A stretch of 64,000 nucleotides of DNA. It comes from Arthrobacter sp. NicSoilB8. Lineage in GTDB: Bacteria > Actinomycetota > Actinomycetes > Actinomycetales > Micrococcaceae. Made by a program: the position numbers and the translations under genes. Under the pieces are notes generated by a model. It had not been told where the DNA came from and made no database searches. It saw only the letters and a program-made list of their open reading frames with translations. Numbering within the stretch: position 1 is the stretch's first letter; the number at the start of each line of letters is the position of its first letter. Positions 34,343 to 41,871 of this stretch are shown one piece after another. Where the stretch lies: positions 372,001 to 436,000 of the forward strand of contig NZ_AP024655.1 in NCBI RefSeq assembly GCF_019977355.1, written 5' to 3'.

Positions 34343-35350
34343 CTACGCCGTGTCCATGTGCAGCACGGCCGCCCCCGTGATCCGATCCTCCGCCAGATCC
34401 CGCAGAGCCTGATCCGCGGCATCGAACGGGTACGCCACCGTGGTGGGACGGAGCGGGATCTCTGCGGCAATCCGGAAGAACTCCTCGCCGTCGGCCCTGG
34501 TATTGGCCGTGACGCTGCGCAGCTGCCGTTCTTGGAAAAGCTCGTCGCTATAGTGCAGGGGCGGGATGTCGCTGAGGTGGATGCCCGCGACGGCGAGTGT
34601 CCCGCCGCGGTCCAGGGCGCGCAGGGCGACCGGCACCAGCCCGCCTGCGGGGGCGAAAAGGATGGCGGCATCCAGGGGATCCGGAGGCTGTTCCTCAGCC
34701 CCGCCGGCGAACGTCGCACCCAGATCCAGGGCCAGCTTGCGCGCCTCCGCGGACCGGGTCATGACGTACACGCGGGCACCGCGGTACTGGGCGATCTGGG
34801 CGGCCAGGTGCGCGGAACCGCCGAAGCCGTAGATGCCCAGCCGGCCGCCGATCGGCAGCTCGGCGCGGCTCAGCGCACGGAAGCCGATGATGCCCGCGCA
34901 CAGGAGCGGTGCGGCCTGCTCGTCGCTGAACGTGTCCGGGATCCGGTAGGCGAAGTCCTCGGCCACCGTGACGAGCTCGGCGTACCCGCCGTCGCGGTCC
35001 CAGCCGGTGAACGTGGGGGACAGGCAGAGGTTCTCCTGGCCCCGCAGGCAGAACCGGCAGGCGCCGCACGTGCTGCCCAGCCACGCAACCCCTACCCGTT
35101 CGCCAAGACCGAACCTGACCGCCCCCGGGCCGAGCCCGATCACCTCGCCGACGACCTCGTGGCCCGGTATGGTCCCGGGGTGCCGCGGCTCGAGGTCGCC
35201 CTCGGCCAGATGCAGGTCCGTGCGGCACACACCGCAGACCCGCACTTTCAGGAGGACCTCCCCGCGCCCCGGCCGGGGATCCGGGCAGTCGGCTGCCACC
35301 AGGGGGCCGCTGGACATGGGCCCCGGCCGTCCAACCCGCCAGGCTCGCAC
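34343..35350 (-). CDS. Zinc-dependent alcohol dehydrogenase
   Basis: At 335 residues this is a medium-chain zinc alcohol dehydrogenase. CGVCRTDLH carries the catalytic-zinc cysteine, GHEVVGEV the zinc-binding histidine region, and the cysteines of [17 protein letters not shown] the structural zinc. The nucleotide motif is [16 protein letters not shown], a GxGxxA variant. It probably interconverts aldehydes and primary alcohols with NAD(H), and zinc ADHs of this type are part of dormancy/hypoxia clusters in Streptomyces and Mycobacterium. The GTG at 35350 starts the family N-terminus. It lies 52 bp downstream of the universal stress protein gene on the same strand. Confidence 0.9.
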   Translation of the reverse strand: MRAWRVGRPGPMSSGPLVAADCPDPRPGRGEVLLKVRVCGVCRTDLHLAEGDLEPRHPGTIPGHEVVGEVIGLGPGAVRFGLGERVGVAWLGSTCGACRFCLRGQENLCLSPTFTGWDRDGGYAELVTVAEDFAYRIPDTFSDEQAAPLLCAGIIGFRALSRAELPIGGRLGIYGFGGSAHLAAQIAQYRGARVYVMTRSAEARKLALDLGATFAGGAEEQPPDPLDAAILFAPAGGLVPVALRALDRGGTLAVAGIHLSDIPPLHYSDELFQERQLRSVTANTRADGEEFFRIAAEIPLRPTTVAYPFDAADQALRDLAEDRITGAAVLHMDTA

Positions 35351-35402
35351 CGCTGCCTCCTTTTCTGCAGTCCCTGCTGTTCCGAATCAGATCCTGCGGC
35401 GG

Positions 35403-36380
35403 CTATCGGCTGACCAGGACGTTGCAGTGCGCCTTGTGCAGCACGGCGGACACCGTGTTGCCGGGGCCCGCCGAGGGGTTGTGGGTCCCGAGCACCAGGA
35501 CGTCGGCGTCGTCGGCGGCGGTGAGCAGCTCCCGGGCAGCCGCATGGCCCTCGAGGAGGAGCCCGGAGACCTCCAGCCCCGGCGCCAGCTTCCGGGTGTC
35601 GTCGACGGCACGGTCCAGCAGCTCCTGGCCGGGGTGCCTGGCATGGCGGCCGTGCTCATCCCGCGTCCCGAACCGCTGCGGATCCACGTGGACGAGGTGC
35701 AGCGAGTCGCCGAGGACTTCTGCCAGCTGGATCGCGTCGGCCACGGTGGCAGGGCTGCGGGGGGAGTCATCGACTCCCACCACGACGGGGTGCCCGGGTC
35801 GGCGCGGGCGCCGGATCACCATCACGGGGCAGTGCGCGGAGCCGGCCAAATCAAGGCAGACCGACCCCGCCACCGGGCCCAGCACGGCGCCAAGCCCCCG
35901 GCTGCCGACTACCAGCAGCCGGGCGTCCCGGGCGGCGTCGCGCAGCACGGGCGCGGCGAGCCCGGCCTCCATGACGCCGTCGACGACGGGCCCGGCGCGT
36001 CCCTGCCCTGTGGCGGACGGTCCTGTGACTGACACGGCACGATGGACGCCGGGCTCAGCCCCGGCTGTTTCCGTCGCTGTTGATTCGGCGGGTTGGGCGG
36101 CGGGGGCGCCCCCGGTTGCTTCCAGGACGGCGCTGCGGGCCAGTTCGACGCCCTCAGCGAGGATGGCTTCGGCGGAGTGCCGCAGCCCGCTGCCGGCCAC
36201 TCCCTTGACGGGGCCCAGATTCTTGGTGAATACCGGCCACACCCACGCATGGACCACCCGGAGGTCGAGCCCGGTGGCGGCCGCGTACCCGGCAGCCCAG
36301 CGGACGGCGAGCTGGGCGGCCTCGGACCCGCCGTAGCCGACTGCCACGATGCCGCCGTCATGACCCGCGGGTGACGTCAT
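35403..36380 (-). CDS. Double-domain universal stress protein
   Basis: From the ATG at 36380 the protein has 325 residues with two UspA domains, each an alpha/beta fold. Domain 1 starts IVAVGYGGSEAAQLAVRWAA and domain 2 VVVGVDDSPRSPATVADAI. The ATP-binding loop is clear in domain 1 (VGSRGLGAVLGPVAGSVC) and altered in domain 2 (LGTHNPSAGPGNTVSAVL), suggesting only one site binds nucleotide. An Ala/Thr-rich insert near residues 95-130 is unlike standard Usp. Such tandem Usp proteins are typical members of the actinobacterial dormancy regulon. A strong DosR-like box lies 86-99 bp upstream, and the alcohol dehydrogenase gene follows. Confidence 0.9.
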   Translation of the reverse strand: MTSPAGHDGGIVAVGYGGSEAAQLAVRWAAGYAAATGLDLRVVHAWVWPVFTKNLGPVKGVAGSGLRHSAEAILAEGVELARSAVLEATGGAPAAQPAESTATETAGAEPGVHRAVSVTGPSATGQGRAGPVVDGVMEAGLAAPVLRDAARDARLLVVGSRGLGAVLGPVAGSVCLDLAGSAHCPVMVIRRPRRPGHPVVVGVDDSPRSPATVADAIQLAEVLGDSLHLVHVDPQRFGTRDEHGRHARHPGQELLDRAVDDTRKLAPGLEVSGLLLEGHAAARELLTAADDADVLVLGTHNPSAGPGNTVSAVLHKAHCNVLVSR

Positions 36381-36462
36381 TGTTCCTCCCGGCTCGGCGG
36401 ACGCCACCCCTTCGCCCGGCTGTACGTGCAGCCCCCAGTACAACGCCGCGCTCCGGGAATGG

Positions 36463-37572
36463 CTAGGGGCTTTGGTCCCGCGGGCTGCCGTGCTGCTCGC
36501 GCAGCTCGCGTCCGCGCCGGATGTCTTCTTCCTCCCGGGCCTGCAGCTTGTCGCTCTGTTTGGTGTCCCGGGGCGGCAGCTGGATGGTCTTTTCGGCCTC
36601 GATTCCTGCCTGCAGCTGGCGGCCGCGCTCCATCTCGGCGTCGAACTCTGCACCGAACAGCAGTGACATGTTCAGGATCCAGAGCCACAGCAGCGAGATG
36701 ATCACACCGCCAATGGCACCGTAGGTCTTCTCGTAGCTGTTGAAGTTGGCCACGTAGAAGGCGAAGGCCAGGGATGCAAGCAGGAAGATCACCAAGGCGA
36801 TTGCGGAACCCATGCTCAACCAGCGGAACTTGGGTTGCTTCACGTTCGGTGTGGCGTAGAAGAGGATGGCGATTGCCAGGATCACGAGCAAGAGCACCAC
36901 CGGCCACTTGAGGATGTTCCACGCCGTCAGGACGGCCTCGCCCAGGCCGATGGCGTTCCCGACGGCCTCGGCCACCGGTCCGCTCAGGACAAGCATGGCT
37001 GAGAGCACGAGAACGATCAGCACGGTCGCAATAGTCACGACGAGCATGGTGCCCCGTAGCTTGATGAACGGCCGGCCTTCGTCGATTTCGTAGATCCGGT
37101 TCATTGCCCGGCCAAACGCTCCGACATAGCCGGAGGCGGACCAGAGGGCGGTGAGGATGCCAATGACCAGGGTTAGTCCGGCGGCGGAGGAGCTGCTGAG
37201 CTGCTCGACGGGCTGGCGGATGGCGCCCACAGTTTCCGCAGGCGCGAAGCCTTGGACGATCTCCAGGAGCGCGGACGTGGTCTTCCCGGCCTGCCCGAAA
37301 ATGCCAAGCAAGGACACCAGGGCCAACAGCGCCGGGAAGATCGAGAGGACCGAGTAGTAGGTCAGGGCCGCGGCGAGATCGGGGCACTGGTCCTTCGTGA
37401 ACTCGCGCAGCGTCTTCCTGGCGATGTACTTCCACGAGGGCCTGGTGATGTCGGCGGGGCTGCCCGGTTTGCGGGAGTCGTCCGGTGCGGGCGCCGTGCG
37501 GGCTTTGGCGGTGCTGCGCTCCTGGGTTTCGGCGTCGATGGGAGTGTCTGCCTCGGCGGAGTTCTTGGACAT
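36463..37572 (-). CDS. YihY/virulence factor BrkB family membrane protein
   Basis: The 369-residue protein has a polar N-terminus of about 45 residues, then six predicted transmembrane helices beginning with the AAALTYYSVLSIFPALLALVSLLG segment that defines the YihY/BrkB family. Later conserved pieces are SASGYVGAFGRAMNRIYEIDEGRPF and YGAIGGVIISLLWLWI. The C-terminus is charged. The family is an inner-membrane group of unknown function, not a true RNase as once annotated. It is the last gene of the stress operon with the DUF3618, holin-like and LEA-like genes. Its final codons overlap the box used by the next gene. Confidence 0.88.
   Translation of the reverse strand: MSKNSAEADTPIDAETQERSTAKARTAPAPDDSRKPGSPADITRPSWKYIARKTLREFTKDQCPDLAAALTYYSVLSIFPALLALVSLLGIFGQAGKTTSALLEIVQGFAPAETVGAIRQPVEQLSSSSAAGLTLVIGILTALWSASGYVGAFGRAMNRIYEIDEGRPFIKLRGTMLVVTIATVLIVLVLSAMLVLSGPVAEAVGNAIGLGEAVLTAWNILKWPVVLLLVILAIAILFYATPNVKQPKFRWLSMGSAIALVIFLLASLAFAFYVANFNSYEKTYGAIGGVIISLLWLWILNMSLLFGAEFDAEMERGRQLQAGIEAEKTIQLPPRDTKQSDKLQAREEEDIRRGRELREQHGSPRDQSP
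36466..36479. promoter_or_regulatory. Strong candidate DosR-like box upstream of the universal stress protein
   Basis: GGGGCTTTGGTCCC matches 12 of 14 positions of GGGACTWWAGTCCC, the best match in the set of boxes described here. It is embedded in the last codons of the YihY gene, 86-99 bp before the universal stress protein start, and about 25 bp around it are almost the same as around 25352. Confidence 0.5.
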
Positions 37573-37652
37573 GCGAATTCCCTTCGGGGTTAAGTGCAGC
37601 GGCCGGCCGTCCGGCGGGTGAGCGCTGGACGGCCGGCCGGGTTCGAACGGGA

Positions 37653-38261
37653 TCAGGCCTGCTGGACGTTATCCCGGGCCTCGACTGTCCGATCCTTGAC
37701 GTCCGCCACTGCGCCGTGGCCCTCGGCCTTGACGTGCTCGGTGGCGTCGGCGGCGGTGGCCTTGACGTTTTCCATCGCGGCCTGGGCAGGCTCCCTGAGG
37801 CCTTCCGCCACGTGTTTGGCGGCCTCGGTGAGTTCCGTGGTAACGGGTTCGGCCGCGGTCTTCAGGGCATCCGCGGCTTCGCGTTCCTTCTGGCTGGCCG
37901 GGATGAGGGAGGAGACCAGCAGGCCCGCCCCGAACGCAATCAGGCCTGCCGCCAGGGGGTTGCCCCGGGTCTTGGTCTTGACGCGCGTGGGGGCATCGCC
38001 GATTGCGGAGCCGGCATCACTCAGGTGGGCACCGGCACTGCCGGCGGCGGAGTGCATGGTGTCCGTGGAATGGTCGGCTGCGCCCATGACTTTCTCCTTC
38101 ACTCCGAAGACGGCATCTTTGACGTTTTCCTTGACTCTGTCGGTTTGCCGCTGGACGATGTGCGACGGCGTGACCTTGTCCGCCACGGCGTCGACGTTGG
38201 TGCCGAGCCGCGCGCGGGTTGCTTCGATATCTGCTCGGATGACATCCGGGTTTTCACTCAT
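37653..38261 (-). CDS. DUF3618 protein with LEA-like helix region
   Basis: The 202-residue protein begins with the DUF3618 motif (NPDVIRADIEATRARLGTNVDAVADKV) at residues 4-30. A hydrophobic segment GNPLAAGLIAFGAGLLVSSLIP follows near the middle, and the rest is Ala/Glu/Lys/Thr-rich amphipathic helix (TAAEPVTTELTEAAKHVAEG and related), reminiscent of LEA or apolipoprotein-like proteins. The function of DUF3618 proteins is unknown; they often sit with holin-like proteins in actinobacterial stress operons, as here. It lies 18 bp downstream of the holin-like gene. Confidence 0.85.
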   Translation of the reverse strand: MSENPDVIRADIEATRARLGTNVDAVADKVTPSHIVQRQTDRVKENVKDAVFGVKEKVMGAADHSTDTMHSAAGSAGAHLSDAGSAIGDAPTRVKTKTRGNPLAAGLIAFGAGLLVSSLIPASQKEREAADALKTAAEPVTTELTEAAKHVAEGLREPAQAAMENVKATAADATEHVKAEGHGAVADVKDRTVEARDNVQQA

Positions 38262-38279
38262 CGTTATTCCTCGCTGGAA

Positions 38280-38690
38280 CTAGGAGTTGGGTTTAAGCGT
38301 GGGCGGGATTTCCTGCAGGGTCTCGCTGGTCTGGGGCATGCCCTTGACCGCCTTGAGTTCCTTGCGCCCCTTGGCGGCCAGGATCGCGGCGACGATTCCC
38401 CAGATGACGGCGACGACGACGGCCGACCAGCCCAGCCCCATGACCGTCCCGAGCGCCCACCAGAGCGCCAGGGACAGGAACAGGAGCACGAAATGGCCCG
38501 CGACGCCGGCCCCGGCGAGCATTCCGGCGCCCTTGCCGGCCCGGGCCGCCGACTGCTTCAGTTCGATCTTGGCGAGCTCCACTTCCTGCCGCATCAAAGT
38601 GGACATGTCCCGCGTGACGTCGCCCAGCAGGTCACCCAGGGACGAGGTTTCCGCCTTGGCGTGGGCGGCAGTGGGAGGCATCTCACTCAT
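38280..38690 (-). CDS. Phage holin-like family protein (actinobacterial holin-X type)
   Basis: This 136-residue protein has an N-terminal amphipathic helix (LGDLLGDVTRDMSTLMRQEVELAKIELKQ) and two transmembrane helices separated by a short turn (HFVLLFLSLALWWALGTVMG and SAVVVAVIWGIVAAILA), the layout of the Phage_holin_3_6 family. These proteins are chromosomal, not phage-borne, and their role is unclear. The start overlaps the upstream gene stop (ATGA), so it is translationally coupled to the LEA-like gene; the DUF3618 gene follows. No other phage genes are present, so this is not a prophage remnant. Confidence 0.85.
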   Translation of the reverse strand: MSEMPPTAAHAKAETSSLGDLLGDVTRDMSTLMRQEVELAKIELKQSAARAGKGAGMLAGAGVAGHFVLLFLSLALWWALGTVMGLGWSAVVVAVIWGIVAAILAAKGRKELKAVKGMPQTSETLQEIPPTLKPNS

Positions 38691-39601
38691 CGACGGCCGC
38701 CGTCGAAGGGGTCGTCACGCAGAGCCGCGCGGTCGGCTGTTGCGCGGTAGGGCTCCGCGTCGACAGGGTTCGCCGGCCACGGGTCACTTTCCGTGGTTTC
38801 CTCGGCCAGCGGGTTGGGCGGATAGGTCTCTGCGAAGCCCGCCGTCGTCGTTTCCGGAGCCGGCATCTGTACCGGCGGCGGCGGAACCGCCATTCCGGTG
38901 TCGGGTACCCGGCTGATCGGCGCCCCGGCGGTACCGGCGGTTGTTCGCGTGCCGGCCGTCGCGGCGGAATCGGGGGCGCCGGCGCTCAGGCTGCGGCTGA
39001 GCCGGCCGGCCAGGACACCCGCGCCCGCCGCGAGCAGCAGGAAGGTGCCGGGCTTTTGCCGGGCAAAGTGCTTGACCTCGTTGAGCAGCGATCCGGGATC
39101 CCGGGCGTCGAGCCAGTTGGCGACGGCGGAGGACCGCTCGGCTGCCTGACGTACGAGGTCCGTGGCTACGCCGGGCTGGCCGGAAGCCGCGGCCATGGTG
39201 TGGAGCTCGGTCGAGACGGAGCGCAGGCCTTCGGCCACCTTCACCTGCTGGGCGCCGGCCTGGTCCGTGAGGTCAGATTTCGCCTGGTCGAGCAGGTCAC
39301 GGGCGTTGGTCCTGACCTCGGCGGCAACATGGGCGGCCTCGGACTTGGCCGTTTCAGCCACGTTCTGGGCCGAATCTGCGGCCTGGCGGGAGACTTCGGC
39401 GGCCTCATGCTTGGTGGTATCGGTTGTGGAAGCGCCGGTTGCCGGTTCCGGGGGCGAGGTTATCGGTGCACCACTGGGTGTCGCGCTATAGATTTCGCCG
39501 TCGGCGACGGGCGGAAAGGTTGATGCCTGCCGGAGAGGAGTCTGCTGGGTGGCCGTAGGGGTGCCGAGGCTCCCATCCTGGGGCCATGGGTTCTGTGTCA
39601 T
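38687..39601 (-). CDS. LEA-like stress protein with one membrane segment
   Basis: A 304-residue protein with no recognised catalytic domain. Residues about 55-120 are a run of Ala/Glu/Lys/Thr/Gln-rich 11-residue-like helical repeats (VSRQAADSAQNVAETAKSE and similar), like late embryogenesis abundant or apolipoprotein helices. A hydrophobic helix GTFLLLAAGAGVLAGRLSRS follows near residues 185-205, and the C-terminus is Pro/Thr-rich. It could be a membrane-attached stress protectant, which is inference. It heads the minus-strand stress operon. An AT-rich promoter region with an inverted repeat lies directly upstream. Confidence 0.75.
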   Translation of the reverse strand: MTQNPWPQDGSLGTPTATQQTPLRQASTFPPVADGEIYSATPSGAPITSPPEPATGASTTDTTKHEAAEVSRQAADSAQNVAETAKSEAAHVAAEVRTNARDLLDQAKSDLTDQAGAQQVKVAEGLRSVSTELHTMAAASGQPGVATDLVRQAAERSSAVANWLDARDPGSLLNEVKHFARQKPGTFLLLAAGAGVLAGRLSRSLSAGAPDSAATAGTRTTAGTAGAPISRVPDTGMAVPPPPVQMPAPETTTAGFAETYPPNPLAEETTESDPWPANPVDAEPYRATADRAALRDDPFDGGRR

Positions 39602-39673
39602 CTTCGCTCTCTTTCAAAAAGATCGGCTGCTGATCAGAAGCCAGCAATACTGGAGTACTAATGGTAAGCATGA

Positions 39674-39690
39674 TTACTAATAAATAGTAA
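39674..39690. promoter_or_regulatory. AT-rich inverted repeat in the stress-operon promoter region
   Basis: TTACTA-ATAAA-TAGTAA is a 6-bp inverted repeat inside an unusually AT-rich stretch (about 39640-39710) upstream of the LEA-like gene. Nearby GGTAAG and GTAAGTACC add further symmetry. The 224-bp gap between the divergent LEA-like and spermidine synthase-like genes holds no other clear feature. A regulator site is plausible, but the protein is unknown. Confidence 0.4.
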
Positions 39691-39825
39691 GTACCCTTGC
39701 TTGTTGATTTGATGCGGCCGCGGCGGGCCGTTTGCGCCGTCCGCCGCTAGCCTTGTCCACAGGCCGGACTGGCCGGAAGCCCCGGTGAACTAGGGTTGAA
39801 CCATGGACAACGCGGGGGATATCTG

Positions 39826-40791
39826 ATGGCCAAGCGGGGCAGGGGCCGGGGCGCCGGAACCGCCGGGCCCGGAGTGGTGGAGGTGCCCAAAGGGTCCCGA
39901 CCGGCCGGCCCCGTGGCCGGGGTGTATTACATCGACACCGGGGATTGTGAGCTGATCCCGGACCAGGACAATTCCACCGGCTGGCTCCTGCGCATCAACG
40001 GGGTCATGAGCTCGCACATTGACCTCGCAGACCCTTTGTTCCTGGACTTCGAGTACATGCGCTGGATCGCCGCCCTGGTCGAATCACGCTGGCCCCGCGA
40101 TTCACGGCCCAAGCTGCGCGCCCTGCACCTTGGCGGCGGAGCATGCTCACTGGCCCGCTATTTCCACGCCGCCTATCCCGACGCCCGCCAGGTGGTGGTG
40201 GAGCTGGACGGCAAGCTGGCCGACTACGTCCGGGGCTGGTTTGACCTGCCCAAGGCCCCGCTGCTGCGCCTGCGGGTGGGGGAGGCCCGCGAAGTCACCG
40301 AGAGCCTGACCCCGCAGACCCGGGACCTGATCATCCGCGACGTCTTCGCCGGCTCGCTGACCCCGCGGCCGCTCACCACCCGGGAATTTACGGAGCACGC
40401 CAAGCGCGTCCTGGCGCCGGCCGGGGTGTACGTGGTGAACTCCGGCGACGCCCCGGACCTGAAGAATGCCCGCGAGGACGCCGCCACCATAGCGGACGCC
40501 TTCGCGCACACCATGCTCATCGCGGACCCGGCCATGCTCAAGGGCCGCCGCTACGGCAATATGATCATGGCCGGCAGCGACCGCCCGTTCGACGACGATC
40601 CGGGCCTGGCGCGCCGCCTCCTGGGCGGCGGGGTGCCCGCGCACATCTGGAACGACGAGAAGGTGCGGGCGTTCGCGGCCGGCGCAGCCGTCCGCCACGA
40701 CCCGGCAGATTCCGCCCCCGCCGTCGCCCCTGCCCGGACCCCGGCTGAATCGCCCGCCGGGACCCCCGCTGACCCGCCGACCGCTCTGTAG
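39826..40791 (+). CDS. Spermidine synthase-like (SpeE-type) methyltransferase-fold protein
   Basis: From the ATG at 39826, with a GGGGGA stretch just before it, the protein has 321 residues. It fits the spermidine synthase-like class of the Rossmann methyltransferase fold: LHLGGGACSLARYFHAAYP is the nucleotide-like motif I, VVVELDGKLADYVR follows, and IIRDVFAGSLTP is the later acidic motif. Actinobacterial members of this type usually lack the residues needed for polyamine binding, and the biochemical role is unclear. A TTG start at 39796 is possible. It is divergent from the stress operon; the C-terminal 30 residues are Pro/Ala-rich. Confidence 0.8.
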   Translation: MAKRGRGRGAGTAGPGVVEVPKGSRPAGPVAGVYYIDTGDCELIPDQDNSTGWLLRINGVMSSHIDLADPLFLDFEYMRWIAALVESRWPRDSRPKLRALHLGGGACSLARYFHAAYPDARQVVVELDGKLADYVRGWFDLPKAPLLRLRVGEAREVTESLTPQTRDLIIRDVFAGSLTPRPLTTREFTEHAKRVLAPAGVYVVNSGDAPDLKNAREDAATIADAFAHTMLIADPAMLKGRRYGNMIMAGSDRPFDDDPGLARRLLGGGVPAHIWNDEKVRAFAAGAAVRHDPADSAPAVAPARTPAESPAGTPADPPTAL

Positions 40792-40822
40792 CCGGCCGGC
40801 CGTCGGCGCCCGGTAACGGCGC

Positions 40823-41740
40823 CTACTGGGTGACCGGCCGGGATCCGCCCCGGCCCAGCAGGGCGTCGCGGTGCGCCGCCGTTTGTTCGCGCAGCGCCTG
40901 CACGAGGGCCGCCACGGCCGGCCGGCGCATCGAATCGGGCCGGAGCACCATCCAGTAGGGGAGCAGCTCCGCGAATTCCTCCGGCAGGAGCCGGACGAGG
41001 TCCGGATGCAGGTCGGCCGCGAAGCAGGGCAGGAACCCGATCCCGGCGCCGGCGCGGGTGGCCTCCACATGGACAAAAACGTTGGTGGAGCTCAGCCCGT
41101 CCCGCATGGCAGGCACCAGCCGCCGCGGGGCATCCAGATCGTCCACCTGCAGCATCGAATCGACAAAGTACACGAGTGAGTGGGCCGTCAGTTCCTCGAC
41201 CGTGGCCGGCGTCCCGTACTCGGCCAGGTAGCCGCGAGAGGCGTACATTCCCAGCATGTACTCGCCGAGCTGCGCGGCTTCGGCCCGGTGCACCTGCGGC
41301 TCGCCCACCACCACCTCGATGTCCAGCCCGGAGCGCTGCTGGAGCGCCCGGCGCGTCACGGTGATGATCTCGACGCTGAGGCCGGGATGGTCGCGGCGGA
41401 GCCGGGCCACGGCCGGGGCGGCGATGTAGGCGCTGAAGCCGTCCGTGGCGGTCATCCGGACCACTCCGGTGATGGGATCCGGGGTGTGCCCGGGCTGTTC
41501 CAGGGTGCGCACGGCGCTTTCCACCTGCTCGGCCACCCGCACTGCCTCGGCGCCGAGCTCGGTGAGTTCCCAGCCGCCCGAGGCGCGCGAGAGCACCCGG
41601 CCGCCCAGCGCCTTCTCCAGCGCCGCGATCCGCCGGGAAACGGTGGTGTGGTTCAGCCCGAGCGTCTGGGCCGCCGTCGTGAATTTCGCCGAACGGGAGA
41701 CGGCGAGCAGGACCAGCAGGTCATCGGGATTGGCTTTCAT
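40823..41740 (-). CDS. LysR family transcriptional regulator
   Basis: From the ATG at 41740 the protein has 305 residues. The winged helix-turn-helix is at residues 5-62 (DDLLVLLAVSRSAKFTTAAQTLGLNHTTVSRRIAALEKALG), and a LysR substrate-binding domain fills the rest. It is divergent from the MHS transporter gene, with a symmetrical GCCGCA/TGCGGC site between them, and probably controls that gene and the 3-hydroxybutyrate dehydrogenase gene. The likely inducer is 3-hydroxybutyrate or a related acid, an inference from context. A longer upstream start at 41803 was rejected because it runs through the operator. Confidence 0.88.
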   Translation of the reverse strand: MKANPDDLLVLLAVSRSAKFTTAAQTLGLNHTTVSRRIAALEKALGGRVLSRASGGWELTELGAEAVRVAEQVESAVRTLEQPGHTPDPITGVVRMTATDGFSAYIAAPAVARLRRDHPGLSVEIITVTRRALQQRSGLDIEVVVGEPQVHRAEAAQLGEYMLGMYASRGYLAEYGTPATVEELTAHSLVYFVDSMLQVDDLDAPRRLVPAMRDGLSSTNVFVHVEATRAGAGIGFLPCFAADLHPDLVRLLPEEFAELLPYWMVLRPDSMRRPAVAALVQALREQTAAHRDALLGRGGSRPVTQ

Positions 41741-41785
41741 ATCTGCAATTTTGCACATACAGGGTGCCGGTTTGGCCATTGAATC

Positions 41786-41801
41786 GCCGCAAATGTGCGG
41801 C
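41786..41801. promoter_or_regulatory. Candidate LysR operator between the LysR gene and the transporter
   Basis: GCCGCA-AATG-TGCGGC is a perfect 6-bp inverted repeat flanked by ATTGA/TCAAT outer arms, located in the 131-bp divergent gap and centred about 78 bp before the transporter ATG. The placement and symmetry fit a LysR-type site; binding is inferred. Confidence 0.45.
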
Positions 41802-41871
41802 AATACTCAATGGAGCCATTTCAGTGCTGTGCGTCACAGCGCGTGTCACCGTGGACACTAAGGAGAACCAG

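Noticed and set aside
38280..38690. Prophage remnant suggested by a holin-like gene
   Set aside because: No other phage genes, attachment sites or composition change; this holin-like family is chromosomal in actinobacteria.
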